Origin: Priapulus caudatus
Taxonomy: Eukaryota; Priapulida; Priapulimorpha; Priapulimorphida; Priapulidae
Direction: 5' to 3'
DNA: 36,180 bases
NCBI RefSeq assembly: GCF_000485595.1
Contig: NW_014577121.1
Span: 100,551-136,730 of the forward strand
Shown: one piece after another, positions 23,013 to 33,700 of the stretch
Position numbering within the stretch: the stretch's first letter is position 1
Layout of the letters: each line of letters starts with the position of its first letter
Notes under the pieces: generated by a model
Seen by the model: only the letters and a program-made list of their open reading frames with translations
What the model was told of the DNA's origin: nothing
The model's database searches: none
Program-made: the position numbers and the translations under genes

Positions 23013-23222
23013 CAAGGAGCTAAATATAACAAGGAGAGGAAGCAGATTGGCTGTGTGCTTTTCGCCTCAAGGACGCCATCTATGGACCATATAATCAGCT
23101 GAAATGGCTGTGCAGACCCGAACCCAGAGACAATAGAACATTAATCTGTTCTAGGCCAAATATGGCAAAGATTTGGGCCAGATATGGCGGCGCTTCCTCT
23201 CCTTGTTATATTTAGCTCCTTG
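23013..23222. mobile_element. 210-bp hAT-like MITE with 31-bp perfect TIRs
   Basis: TIRs begin CAAGGAGCTAAATATAACAA (23013-23043, 23192-23222), perfect over 31 bp. Flanked by a perfect 8-bp duplication GTACCCAG (23005-23012, 23223-23230). The end fits the hAT YARNG pattern. Perfect TIRs and duplication suggest recent insertion. Confidence 0.95.
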
Positions 23223-23234
23223 GTACCCAGTAGT

Positions 23235-23494
23235 GCTGCGAGGGTCTATGTCCCCCAGGGTACTGCCGGAACGTACCCTGGTACTATCTAATATGCCGGA
23301 CCGTTCCTCGCCTACTCCACTAACGAGTCTACTGTTTAGGGAGTCGGCTACGCCTACTCCTTAACCCTAACCCTAACCCTAATCCTAATCCTAACCCTAA
23401 CCATATCAAATAGTGACCAGGGTACGTTCCGGTATACCGGACTGTACCCAGGGTACGTTCCGGCAGTGCCCTGGGGGACATAGACCCTATGAGC
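23235..23494. mobile_element. Long-TIR MITE, copy 1, with CCCTAA array
   Basis: TIR core GGGTCTATGTCCCCCAGGGT followed by ACTGCCGGAACGTACCC, present at both ends. CAGTAGT lies outside both ends (23228-23234, 23497-23503), close to a duplication. The interior holds an interrupted CCCTAA array (about 23362-23402) and a GCCTACTCC/GGAGTCG stem. Same family as 23705-23953. Confidence 0.85.
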
Positions 23495-23510
23495 CACAGT
23501 AGTAGTAACT

Positions 23511-23590
23511 ATAGCCCGCGTACGGTTGCCGCTAGCAACCGGCCACCCGCCAGCGGCCCGGCTGGCCAGCGGCAACCGTACGCGGGCTAT
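23511..23590. repeat. GC-rich hairpin, relative of 20889-20979
   Basis: Perfect 23-bp arms starting ATAGCCCGCGTACGGTTGCC (23511-23533, 23568-23590) around a 34-base GC-rich loop with a GGCC-type secondary stem. Outer sequence (TAGTAGTA left; CTAGAGCTAA right) matches the termini of the 20889 element, but the inner arm differs. No clear duplication; TAACTA occurs on both sides. Confidence 0.8.
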
Positions 23591-23604
23591 CTAGAGCTAA
23601 CTAC

Positions 23605-23642
23605 CAGGAGTCTATCAATATTGATACAATGATAGACTCCTG
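23605..23642. repeat. 38-bp near-palindrome without flanking repeat
   Basis: 13-bp arms CAGGAGTCTATCA around a 12-base loop that is itself partly palindromic (ATATTGATACAA). It begins CAGGAGT like the palindrome at 15109. The two 8-bp flanks do not match. Confidence 0.8.
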
Positions 23643-23704
23643 ATAGTAGTACTAGTACTAGTATTACTTAGTAATAGTATACTAATTGTAGTACTATTAG
23701 TAAT

Positions 23705-23953
23705 GCTGAGAGGGTCTATGTCCCCCAGGGTACTGCCGGAACGTACCCTGGGTACGGTCCGGTATACCGGAATGTAACCTGGTACTAAATACTACTATCT
23801 AATATGCCGGACCGTACCTCGCCTACTCCATTAACGAGTCTAGGGAGTCGCCTACGCCTACTCCCTAACCCTAACACTAACCCTAACCATATCAGCTAGA
23901 TAGTTACCAGGGTACGTTCCGGCAGTACCCTGGGGGACATAGACCCTATGAGC
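23705..23953. mobile_element. Long-TIR MITE, copy 2
   Basis: Same TIR as 23235-23494 (GCTGAGAGGGTCTATGTCCC / rc GCTCATAGGGTCTATG). Flanked by ATTAGTAAT on both sides (23696-23704, 23954-23962), an 8- to 9-bp duplication. The interior again has CCCTAACCCTAA-type hexamers and the GCCTACTCC segment. Two related copies only about 210 bp apart. Confidence 0.9.
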
Positions 23954-24053
23954 ATTAGTAATAGTAGGACAAGTGCATCTATATTCTATAGTATATACTA
24001 ATATAGTGAATATACAAGTGTTAGCGACTGGAATTCGTTTCTCTCAAACTCAT

Positions 24054-24092
24054 GTAAGTTTAGGCGTAACTAATCATCTTCATGGTTTTCAG
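24054..24092 (+). other. Probable 39-bp intron in COASY 5' UTR
   Basis: Starts GTAAGTTTAG, contains CTAAT as a branch-point candidate (24070-24074) and ends TTTTCAG. At 39 bp it would be among the shortest animal introns. RNA would decide; without splicing the ATG at 24116 is unchanged. Confidence 0.5.
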
Positions 24093-24115
24093 GTGCATTT
24101 GTCATAGAGTGTGCG

Positions 24116-25759
24116 ATGGCTACACACAGAACCAGTTTGCTGCTCCTCACGTCTGTGCCTGTTGTGAAGCAGAGGATAGACGATATCTTAAAAGTTTCCA
24201 CTAAGTGTGTGGAGAAAGTACTGTATGTTCACTTTGACACAGGTCATTTCCAGAATGCAGGCAAGAATAAGAACAAGTGCACATTGTTGCCAAATACTAA
24301 AGAACTCAGAAAAACAGTTGCTTTCTTTTATGGGCGAGCAAACCAACTTAAGGACCTGCTGGATGTTCGAATTCTACTTTCTGATGCAAAGTCACGACAG
24401 AGTGTGATCTCACTCCAACACCAATGTGACATAGTACTCACCGACTATCCGGGGTACAGTGATGCCAGTTTTTCTGAATATGTCAAGAATAGATTTAACA
24501 AAGGAATAGATGTGAAAATTTCCCATCTAGGAAATGTGGAAGCCAACAACAGTGATCCACCTTCATATATGGATACTGATAATTCACATAGCATTGCTGC
24601 ATCCACGAGTACTGCATTAGAGGAAGTCAGTGAAGAAATCTATGACCATACTGTGATGGGTGGAACATTTGACAGACTTCATGCTGGGCATAAAATATTA
24701 CTGAATGAAGCGTGTTTACGTACCAGAAAAAGGCTCACTATCGGTGTCACCGTTCGACAGATGATTGCAAAAAAGGAGCTTCATGAACTAATAGAGCCAA
24801 TTGAAGTACGCATGGAAAAGTTGTTGGCTTTTCTTAATGATGTGGATCCTACACTCGAGTATAACTTGGAACCAATAATTGATCCATTTGGGCCATCTAT
24901 TGTCCTGCCGGAACTGCAATGCATCGTTACGAGTGATGAAACGAAAAGAGGCGGTGAGAAGGTCAATGAAGTTCGTCAGTCAAAGGGGCTTTCAGTTCTT
25001 GCATTGCACACAGTTTGTATACTGGATGAAACTTGTCAGAATGAAATAGGAGAGGATAAAATCAGCTCTTCTAACACAAGAAAACGCTTACTTGGCACAT
25101 TGCTCAAAGTTCCCCAAAACAATGCTGTAATTCAAAGTCACCCCTATGTGATAGGTCTTACTGGAGGTATCGCCAGTGGCAAATCAAAAATATGCCAGAG
25201 GCTAAATAAATTGGGGGCAGCTATCATAAGTTGTGATGAGCTGGGTCATGAGGTATATGTGAAAGGTCAGCCTGTTTACTACAAGATTATCGAAGAGTTT
25301 GGAACCAATATTCTAACAGAGGAAGGGCTTATTAACAGGAAGTCTTTGGGAGCTACAGTTTTTGCTGACAGCGAAAAGCTTCATAAGCTTAATTCAATAG
25401 TATGGCCAGCTCTAGCACACATGATTAAAGAGAAGATTGGACAGTTAAGAGAGCAAGGCAGTAGAGTGGTAGCTATCGATGCTGCAGTATTACTTGAGGC
25501 TGGCTGGAACAAATTTGTGCATGAAGTATGGTTAGCCATAATACCAAGGAGTGAAGCTATTAGTAGAGTAAGGCAGAGAGATAACTTGGATGAAGCTGCT
25601 GCAATACAGCGAATAGATGCACAAATGACAAGTGAGGAACGTTTAGCTAAAGCCAATGTTGTCATCTGCTCTTTATGGGCAAACGAGGTAACAGATAAAC
25701 AAGTAAAAAGGGCTTGGTCAAACCTTCTTGTGAGATTGGGTGATGGTTCCAAAATCTGA
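24116..25759 (+). CDS. COASY: Bifunctional coenzyme A synthase (PPAT-DPCK)
   Basis: Catalyses the last two steps of CoA synthesis: adenylyl transfer to 4'-phosphopantetheine, then 3'-phosphorylation of dephospho-CoA. 547 aa, close to human COASY (564). Residues 1-170 form an N-terminal extension. The PPAT domain starts near 177 with GGTFDRLHAGHK, the nucleotidyltransferase H189-x-x-H192 motif, and has ISSSNTRKRLLG near its end (about 320-331). The DPCK domain runs from about 344, with Walker A GGIASGKS (350-357), CDELGHEVY (373-381), NRKSLG, and IDAAVLLEAGW (454-464). The ATG was chosen as the first after an AG acceptor at 24091-24092, and the frame matches the family length. The coding region has no intron, unlike its neighbours in this window and unlike human COASY. 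It points towards GABPB. Animal-type fusion, not a bacterial gene. Confidence 0.97.
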   Translation: MATHRTSLLLLTSVPVVKQRIDDILKVSTKCVEKVLYVHFDTGHFQNAGKNKNKCTLLPNTKELRKTVAFFYGRANQLKDLLDVRILLSDAKSRQSVISLQHQCDIVLTDYPGYSDASFSEYVKNRFNKGIDVKISHLGNVEANNSDPPSYMDTDNSHSIAASTSTALEEVSEEIYDHTVMGGTFDRLHAGHKILLNEACLRTRKRLTIGVTVRQMIAKKELHELIEPIEVRMEKLLAFLNDVDPTLEYNLEPIIDPFGPSIVLPELQCIVTSDETKRGGEKVNEVRQSKGLSVLALHTVCILDETCQNEIGEDKISSSNTRKRLLGTLLKVPQNNAVIQSHPYVIGLTGGIASGKSKICQRLNKLGAAIISCDELGHEVYVKGQPVYYKIIEEFGTNILTEEGLINRKSLGATVFADSEKLHKLNSIVWPALAHMIKEKIGQLREQGSRVVAIDAAVLLEAGWNKFVHEVWLAIIPRSEAISRVRQRDNLDEAAAIQRIDAQMTSEERLAKANVVICSLWANEVTDKQVKRAWSNLLVRLGDGSKI

Positions 25760-27788
25760 AAATTTTACATTTCACTAGGTATTTAAGGGTGTGATTACCC
25801 ACAAACTTAATTTTCTAGATCCTTAGTAATAGAAACAACAGGTTACTAAAACTTGTTTTAGACTAGTACCAGTGAAGTTGGGCTGGAAAGTAGCAAAAAC
25901 TGTGTTTTACAGGAAAATCTGCAACCAAAGCAACTGAGAGGATTTAGATTTAAATTTAAATGCAACCATAAACACCATGGACTAGATTGAACCATAGTGA
26001 CATTTAGTTGTGAATTATTAAAACACATGTTTGATGTATTTGAGTGCCCAAGTGCAAGGTATAAATTAGAAAAAAGCAAGGAATAAATGAAATAAGTTAT
26101 GCCTTTACTATAACAGAGCAAGGCATAGTAGAATTTCCAAGTGTTGGCTGATAGGAAGAAAGAGTAGTTTTATTTAGTAGATTATATATAACAAAATGCC
26201 TGTCCAATTTGGGAATAAACTGTGATCTACCATACCATATAAAAGAAAGAAAAAGTAGTCAAAGTGAAAAAAAGAAAGAAAGGTGAATAGTTCCAATAAC
26301 GTATGTTGGATATGGCAGGAAAACTGTGCATATTATCTCATATCAAAACTAGATAACTACATGAATGGTTAGCTATTTTCCTAATATCTCTATAGACTTG
26401 TCAAAAGTAATTAGATGGATTGGCAGGAGACCTGGTAACTATCCGTTGATCAGTGAAGCCTACTACAGCAATGTATAGAGAATAGCATTAACTCTGTGTA
26501 TGCCAATCTAAGTTGAGATTTTCATTATGTAGTAACGTCTTAAAAAAGGATGCTGATTAGCTCAGTTTTGGCATATTAAAGCTTAGTGCTTGCTGTATAA
26601 AACTATGTTTATAAACGTGCTCATTCAATATGTTTAAGCATGCTCATTTTTATATGCACACGGCCAAAGCACGAAATGTTATCACGTTAGTATGTAGTAA
26701 GGGTAGCAGTGATTAAAGACAGCACCTAGGCTTTTATGCTAAACGATTTTAAACAATTTTCTGTTTATACATTTTAAGACCCCAGTCTAAAATTAATTAT
26801 TATACATTCAGAGCAAATTGAAAGAGCTTTATAATGATTTTTTATTATTAATTTCGTTGTTTACATCTATTAAACAGTAATGTTGGTATGCTGTCCATGA
26901 CACGTTTTTTTCCCACAAGTTGGCTGGGTAAGCCTACTGCATCTAAACCTGAAATATTCAGTTCACTCATAGTAGTAAATTGGTATCGTTCTTAGTATTA
27001 CTTTTCACAACCACATGACGATCACATCACTACTGATCACATCTAATATGTCACATCATATCTGTACAAATGAAAAACAATTTCCCCATTCATTGTTGCT
27101 ATGTATTCACAATTACATTTTCACTGAGATGACTGCTAGCTAAGTCCTCATGAAATTCCTCTAACTGTGGCTACAGTGATGAGGACACCAGCTGATATTC
27201 ACTGATATAAGCACATTAAAATATTACATCTTCTGATCATTTACAGTAATATGTATATTAATGTGTACAAGACTATTTTGAAATAGAGTAACAACAGTAC
27301 CAGCATAGTGACAATATGGTATATACTTGCGCTCTAATCTCACATTCATACCCTGCCTACTAGGACTTATTACAATAGACGACAATAATTAGTATATACA
27401 ATCTAATTTGCGTGGGCATGGTCGGATAAAATGTTTTCTGCCACATATTCAAACTGCACATAAAATTCCACTCACAGTGCCAGAATAATACACCCACGGG
27501 TACCGAACAGAAACTGATCTGCCACAATCTATGCTTGCTTTCAAAATACAATAAAATTGTTTAAATGAGTAGCTAGTTCATTAAAAGAAGTTTATATACA
27601 CGTTCTCATTTTATGTCGCGTCCAAACATAATTATGACAACAGAGCAATGGCACCATTAATTGAAAAATACAACTTTGTACTTACGAGTAGTTTCTAAGC
27701 TACATATAGGCAAGTTCTACAATGACTGATGGTCCCTGTACATGTCTTGTCTTATACCAACAATAGACATTTTCAGCTCCTATCCCTG
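25760..27788. other. Convergent intergenic stretch COASY-GABPB
   Basis: AT-rich, no gene, bounded transposon or RNA recognised. Holds the 3' UTRs of both genes. Confidence 0.5.
26082..26087 (+). promoter_or_regulatory. Candidate COASY poly(A) signal
   Basis: AATAAA about 320 bases after the COASY stop; a second AATAAA lies at 26214-26219. Either could end the transcript. Confidence 0.4.
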
Positions 27789-30700
27789 CTATGAGGAACC
27801 TGAAGTGCTCTCTAGCTGGGATAGTTTACGTTTGTATTCTGATGCCTCCTGTTCCTTCTTCATCAACTGAGTCTTGAACAGTTCTGTCTGTCGCTTGGCC
27901 TCTTCCAGCTGACGCCGCAGTGCGTCTATTGAGTTTTCTCCGTTCACAATTTCTTCAGTCAAGTCCTCACTGTTTACCTTTTTCGCATGGAGCTCATCTA
28001 TATCAAGCAAAAAAAGAACAATGACTAACTGTGTGAAGTGCTTAGAAACGCTATAGTTGTAGTCATTACATTTGTTACGTCGTTACATACATACTGCACA
28101 CGGTGAAAGACATGCTATTGCAATCTATGTCGTATTATATGATGTTGCAGGAAATTAGAAATGATTCTAAATATATTTGTCTTCACTTGTTGCTGGATGT
28201 TACTACATGTGTGTGCAACAGTCATATAGTTCCTAATTGTCTGAAATGACATTAAATGTTACGTTTGGTCATTGTTGCTCCAGTGTATGTTGTCGTTAGC
28301 TATACGAAGAAATTAAGTAGCTACATTTCTTGTTCACGGTAAATCTTCGAGATCATTCCATTTATTTTATGAAACAGATTATGGCACACATGAAGACGAA
28401 ATACAAAAGCTTACGAAGCGAACATCTGAACATACACTGAATGATTGTGTGCCATTACCTTCACAGTTTGCAACAGACACAACCAAAGGGGCGCTCTCAT
28501 CTGTTGTCTGGTCAGTTACTATTGTATACAACTGTCGCTCGGAATCTGCTTGGCCAGGAGATCTATTTAGTGATATTGAGTTTTTCAATTCCTTTGATTC
28601 CGACTGTTCTTTTGCCCACCGCAGTGCAAGCTTTCCTGCTTCTGAAATTTGAGTGCAGTGTTTATTCATTAAATCATTCTTAACGAGAGACGTAATAATT
28701 AACTCCGCCCAACGGAGTTGGAGGTTATGTGATCGCTCTCGTGCGTTAGTGTGTTTGTGTGTCGCGCGATCGATATTAGCGCGTCGAGTCAGCGAGCCAG
28801 CCAGCGCAGCGACCCAGCGAGCGTGTACATGTGAGCGAGCAGCAGCAACGAGCGGCTGCTACGAGTGAGCGAGCAGCAAGCCAGCGTGTACATGCCAGTA
28901 CGCTGGCGTATATCGTGGGTTATTCGTGTGTTCGCCAGTCGTATGTCGCTGGCGGAGGTATGCACTCGCCGTGAGTGCACTCTGTCTAGTTATATCTGTT
29001 TTACCATGGAAATGGAAATTTCTAGGAACATTTTAATAATCTTATATAATTATTGCCTAATACATAAATTTTTTAAGGCAGGCATGACATAGTAGATGGT
29101 TTTTACTTGGACAGCACTAGATGAACAGGACACACCAGAAAGGATTATTGATTAATTAAACCATTATTAAATCAACCATGTTAGGAACTACATCTGGACA
29201 TGAGAAACACACTGTAATAAAGCATACCAGACAAAGTAACCTGCTGACCGTCATTGAGTGCAGCCGACAGCTGCGCCTGGGTGCTATCGGTCGATACGAA
29301 CGTGATACCATGAGTCTGAAGCCACTGCAGAGTGTCTGCGGCGCTCGCATCTTAATTAACAGAAAATTTACCATCACCAGGATTACAGTAAATTTCACTG
29401 ATAAAATAAAATGAAATGCATAATTCTAATATAACGTAATAGCGATAGTAACACATAATTCTGTAAATACACATGCATAACGTACAAATACGTATTAATT
29501 GTACAAAGAACAGCTTATCTGCATGACAACATTACATGTTAACTGCAACATTAACAGCAACACATCAAGACACACCAAATCCATTTACGATTACACGCAC
29601 ATGTAAGGATGGTTAAGACTTACTAGACGTAGCACTTGATAGAGGCGCTGTTGCTTCAGCAAGAGCTGCTAGTGTTGCTAACACTGAAGTACTGCTCTGG
29701 TCAACCGTATCTGTAAGAAGCATCCACATCAATAAACATGCATTCACTTCTTGTATTCAGAGGGCAATACCACTGTATAATTGGGGGGTGAGGCAACATG
29801 GTTCAGCTTTTTTTCTAAGAAATGCATATATGCTAATATTCTGCTAGCTCAAATTGGTTTTAGGATAACACACTACTATTAAATATGCTTGGTTGGTGTA
29901 AAAAACACCAACGTACCTCCACTTCCATTCTTTTTCCGTGCTCGACTCGCAAGTGTCACCATGGCAGGGCTGAGAACAATTTTACTGGCTGGCTTTGGAG
30001 ATGGCTTCTCAGTTTTAATTGGAATCGGTGTTAATCTGGATGACACCATCGTTGTCAATGGCTGCTCTGTGTCTTCTCTTACTTCAACCATTGATGGTTC
30101 TGCAATGGTCACTTCTTCTGGCTCAGCTATAGTCTCATGAAAAGTTGCATTCTGTAGAAAAAAAATTATAATAAATATTTTTTGTAAATACACGTGACTA
30201 TAAATTACTTATTAAAGTTCAACACACTATACTGAAAAACCGCATATTGCGGCCTAATTCAGTAGAAGGCACCTCGCAATAAAAATATATGCCCACTTAT
30301 TACATTTTAACTACCCACTGCCGAAGGCCTTTTTAACAAAATTTCTCGTGAATATAGTGCAGAAAGATGTACATTTTCCTTTGTGTACAACTCCACTTGA
30401 TAATTAATATTAATAACCAACCTAAAGCCAAATATTTGTAACTGAGCAATGTTAGAGGACATCTGACAACACAGATGTGTTTTTTTCTTAGTCAGTCGTG
30501 ATTAAACATAATAGCCAGGAAAAGTATTTTGCACGAAAATAAAAAACGGCAATTATGAAGTTGATTGTGGTGGCTTCTTCAATGCCTATTTCTGATTCAC
30601 TGAGCAAATAAGTTAAATAACTATATTCAGCTCCGAAGAAGTGGTTTCTTACATCCAGAAGAATTTCTCGTATATGCATAGCTCCACTATCTGATGCAAT

Positions 30701-33700
30701 GTCTAAAGGAGTCTTGTCAAACTTGTTGAGTGCTGTGATGTCAGCCCCATTTTTCAGCAGCATACGTATCACGGGCACATTTTCATTATCCACAGCCCAA
30801 TGGAGAGGTGTCATTTTTATCTGCAAGTTAAATCACTTGGATTACAGAAATTGTACAAATTACTAAGAGGCTATACACACCTTTGCATAAAACAAATAAC
30901 CTACTAGCAAGCAATATTATTTTAAAGGGTTGTAGAGATTAGGCATATATCATTATAAAATCGTGTGGAAAACAAGGGATTTCAAAGGACTCACTAGGAA
31001 GGTGATTTACAATTTATAAGAATACGAAAAAGGTGATGCATGTATAGGGTTAAAAAGGAACTTCTTTGCCAGGCAGCAAGTAGTTGCTGCCAGAGAAAAA
31101 AGCAGGCAACCCACTTACTCACACAGGCAGACACTTGGGAAAAACATAGCTTCTAGTTCATCCCACCCCAACAATACTGTCTTATTGTCCCCGTCCCTAA
31201 AATAAGAAAGTTGGTTTGGCTTTCTAGCCTTTTGTCCCTGATTCGTCAATTTTAAATATAGTCACACATGCTTAATCAAAGTTGCACATTGAATAAAATA
31301 TGAATGGTAACGTAGGTTAACTGACCATTGCAGGTAGCAAAACTGGTGCTTGTTGCCCTTAATTTCGAACCCGGAATGCACACCTGTTAATATTTCTTAT
31401 CAAAACCTTTCTGTATTAAAAGGTACTTGAAATGAAAATGGCAGCCAAGTATTGGTATTCTGATCAAATAGAAAACAACAACCTATTATCGACAACAAGA
31501 TTATCATTATATAAACACCAGGGGTGGAAATTAACTTTTAAACAAGGGAGTCCGTGCCCTCCAAAAAGAGGGAGCCCGCGGCAAAATGAGGGAGTCCGCA
31601 CTCTGAAGTTCAAAATTAAAGATCATGTGCATAGTGAAGATTCATGCGGTTGCACGTCTGCCAAATTTTCTTTGGACATTTGCTGAAAAAATATGGTAAT
31701 TCTGCGAGGCCGTGCTCTGGAACGAACTAGTTAGTATGGCAGAATTTTCAGGGAGTCAAACGGACTCCTGCATATGTCAAATCAGGGAGTCCGGCAGTAA
31801 ATCAGGAAGTATTTGACTCCGGACTCCCGTTAATTTCGCAGCCTGGACACTAATGAGACTACTAGTATGATTATCAAGAATACGTTGCGCAATTTACAGT
31901 ACTAAAACTTTACACTCGCCCAGTAACCCAAGGCGAGTAAAAATAATGTTAGGCCACAGAAGGTCAGTCGGTCATGACCTCATGACATTTCATCACTTCG
32001 TCCAGCATTTAAAGGTTTCTATGCATAGGTGAACAATTCATAATCTGTGATATCACTTTGGTCTGAGTGCTAAGGTTACGCCAGTACAATTCACTTACTG
32101 TTTCCTAATATACTGATACATTCTTTTACCACTAGCATGGAAACTACTTCATTCTATATCAAGAGCTCATAATAGAGAAGAGTATGACACCGTTTTAACA
32201 GCATTTTGCATAGTTTTCAACTTGTAAATATTCTATCAATATGTGAATAAATATATTCAAACTTTACCTTGTTTTCGTTTATGATTCTCCTTTGCGATCA
32301 TTTGGGAAAACTGTGTGAAACCGTGTCGTATTCAAATAACTTTTTTGAAGAACACATGTATACGATTTTCAGGTAAATTGGTGGTGTCATATGATTAAGG
32401 GAGAATCATAGACGAAAACTAGGTAAAGTTTGAATATATTTATTCACATATTGATAGAATATTTACAAGTTAAAAACTATGCAAACGCTGTAAAAACGGT
32501 GTCATACTCTTCTCTATTATGAGCTCTTGTTCTATATCCATAACTACTAGAAATTTGTTGGAAAATACTTGCAAATGTGCATAACGCATGCATAACACAG
32601 CACCAGGTTCGTGTTAATTTCCAAGAATATGAATCCCAAACTTTGGAGCTACATGTGAAAATCTGGGTCCCTAAAATTTAAGCTGGGCAAGATTTTATCA
32701 CAGCAACATATTACATACCATATCTTTCGCATCAACATCTGCCCCATGCTGCAGAAGCAGTTCCACTATCTCTAGATGCCCCTGCTGCGCAGCAACATGG
32801 AGAGGGGTGCGATCAACTTTAGTTCTAGCATCACGACTAATGCCAGCTCGCAGCAGCACCTCAGCTGTCTCTAAATGACCATACTGTGCTGCCATGTGCA
32901 ATGGAGATGTGCCAAGCTACAATAAAAATTGTCAGGTTCTTTATTCATATGCATTTTCCTATGACCTATCCTATATATCAGGGTTCTTCCCATGCCTTTC
33001 AGCCCCAGGTGGCCAAAAAGGTTGGCGAGGTGGTAAAATTAGTTTTGGTGGTTATGCTATCCGAGGAGCGAGCAAAGCGAGCACCAAAGGTGGTCGCCAT
33101 GCTAGGGGGGGGGGCCGGGGGCATGCTCCCACGGAATAAAAAAAAGGTGCAATTTGGTGCATTCTAAGCTATTCTGAACACATTATATATGAGACTCTTG
33201 AATCACTCTTTCAAGTTGTCAAAAGGAACAAGTAAACTATGAACATGAAATGATACAAGTGTTCACATTAAAAATAGTAATACCATCGAAAACGAGGCAA
33301 ATACCTGGAGCGTGGCAAAGATCTTGAAGCTTCCGGTTATATTTATCTTCTGTGTATCAATGATCGTATGAATTTGAAGTTCATACATTTAAAAAATTAA
33401 TAATTCAACCAAAGATTAAAAAAAATATTAGTTATATTATTTATTAATTATTTTTATATGCTCTCATTTGCATTAATAACGCTTAACAGCATGAAATGCA
33501 ATTTTATTTCAACGAAAGCACTTTCCTGACCAGTGTAGAATACAAACGAACACCCATGTGTATGTATGCATATATATAGGTATAGCACCCTTAATTTGCT
33601 GCTGGATTCAACATGGCGCCTGTGGCGCTCAAGTACGTGGCCAATCATCTTCCTAACCTGTGTTTATCTATAGACCTTGCCAAGATTCGCGTCACGCGTG

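Noticed and set aside
25381-25752. 123-codon frame antisense to COASY
   Set aside because: Shadow of the strongly coding plus strand.
24116-25759. COASY as a bacterial gene acquired by transfer or contamination, because it lacks introns
   Set aside because: The PPAT-DPCK fusion, N-terminal extension and length are animal-type, and splice signals precede the start.
30488-30652. Extension of the third GABPB ankyrin exon to a stop at 30488
   Set aside because: A good in-phase donor (GAT|GTAAGA) at 30652 joins to the next exon and keeps the family architecture; the extension is intron.
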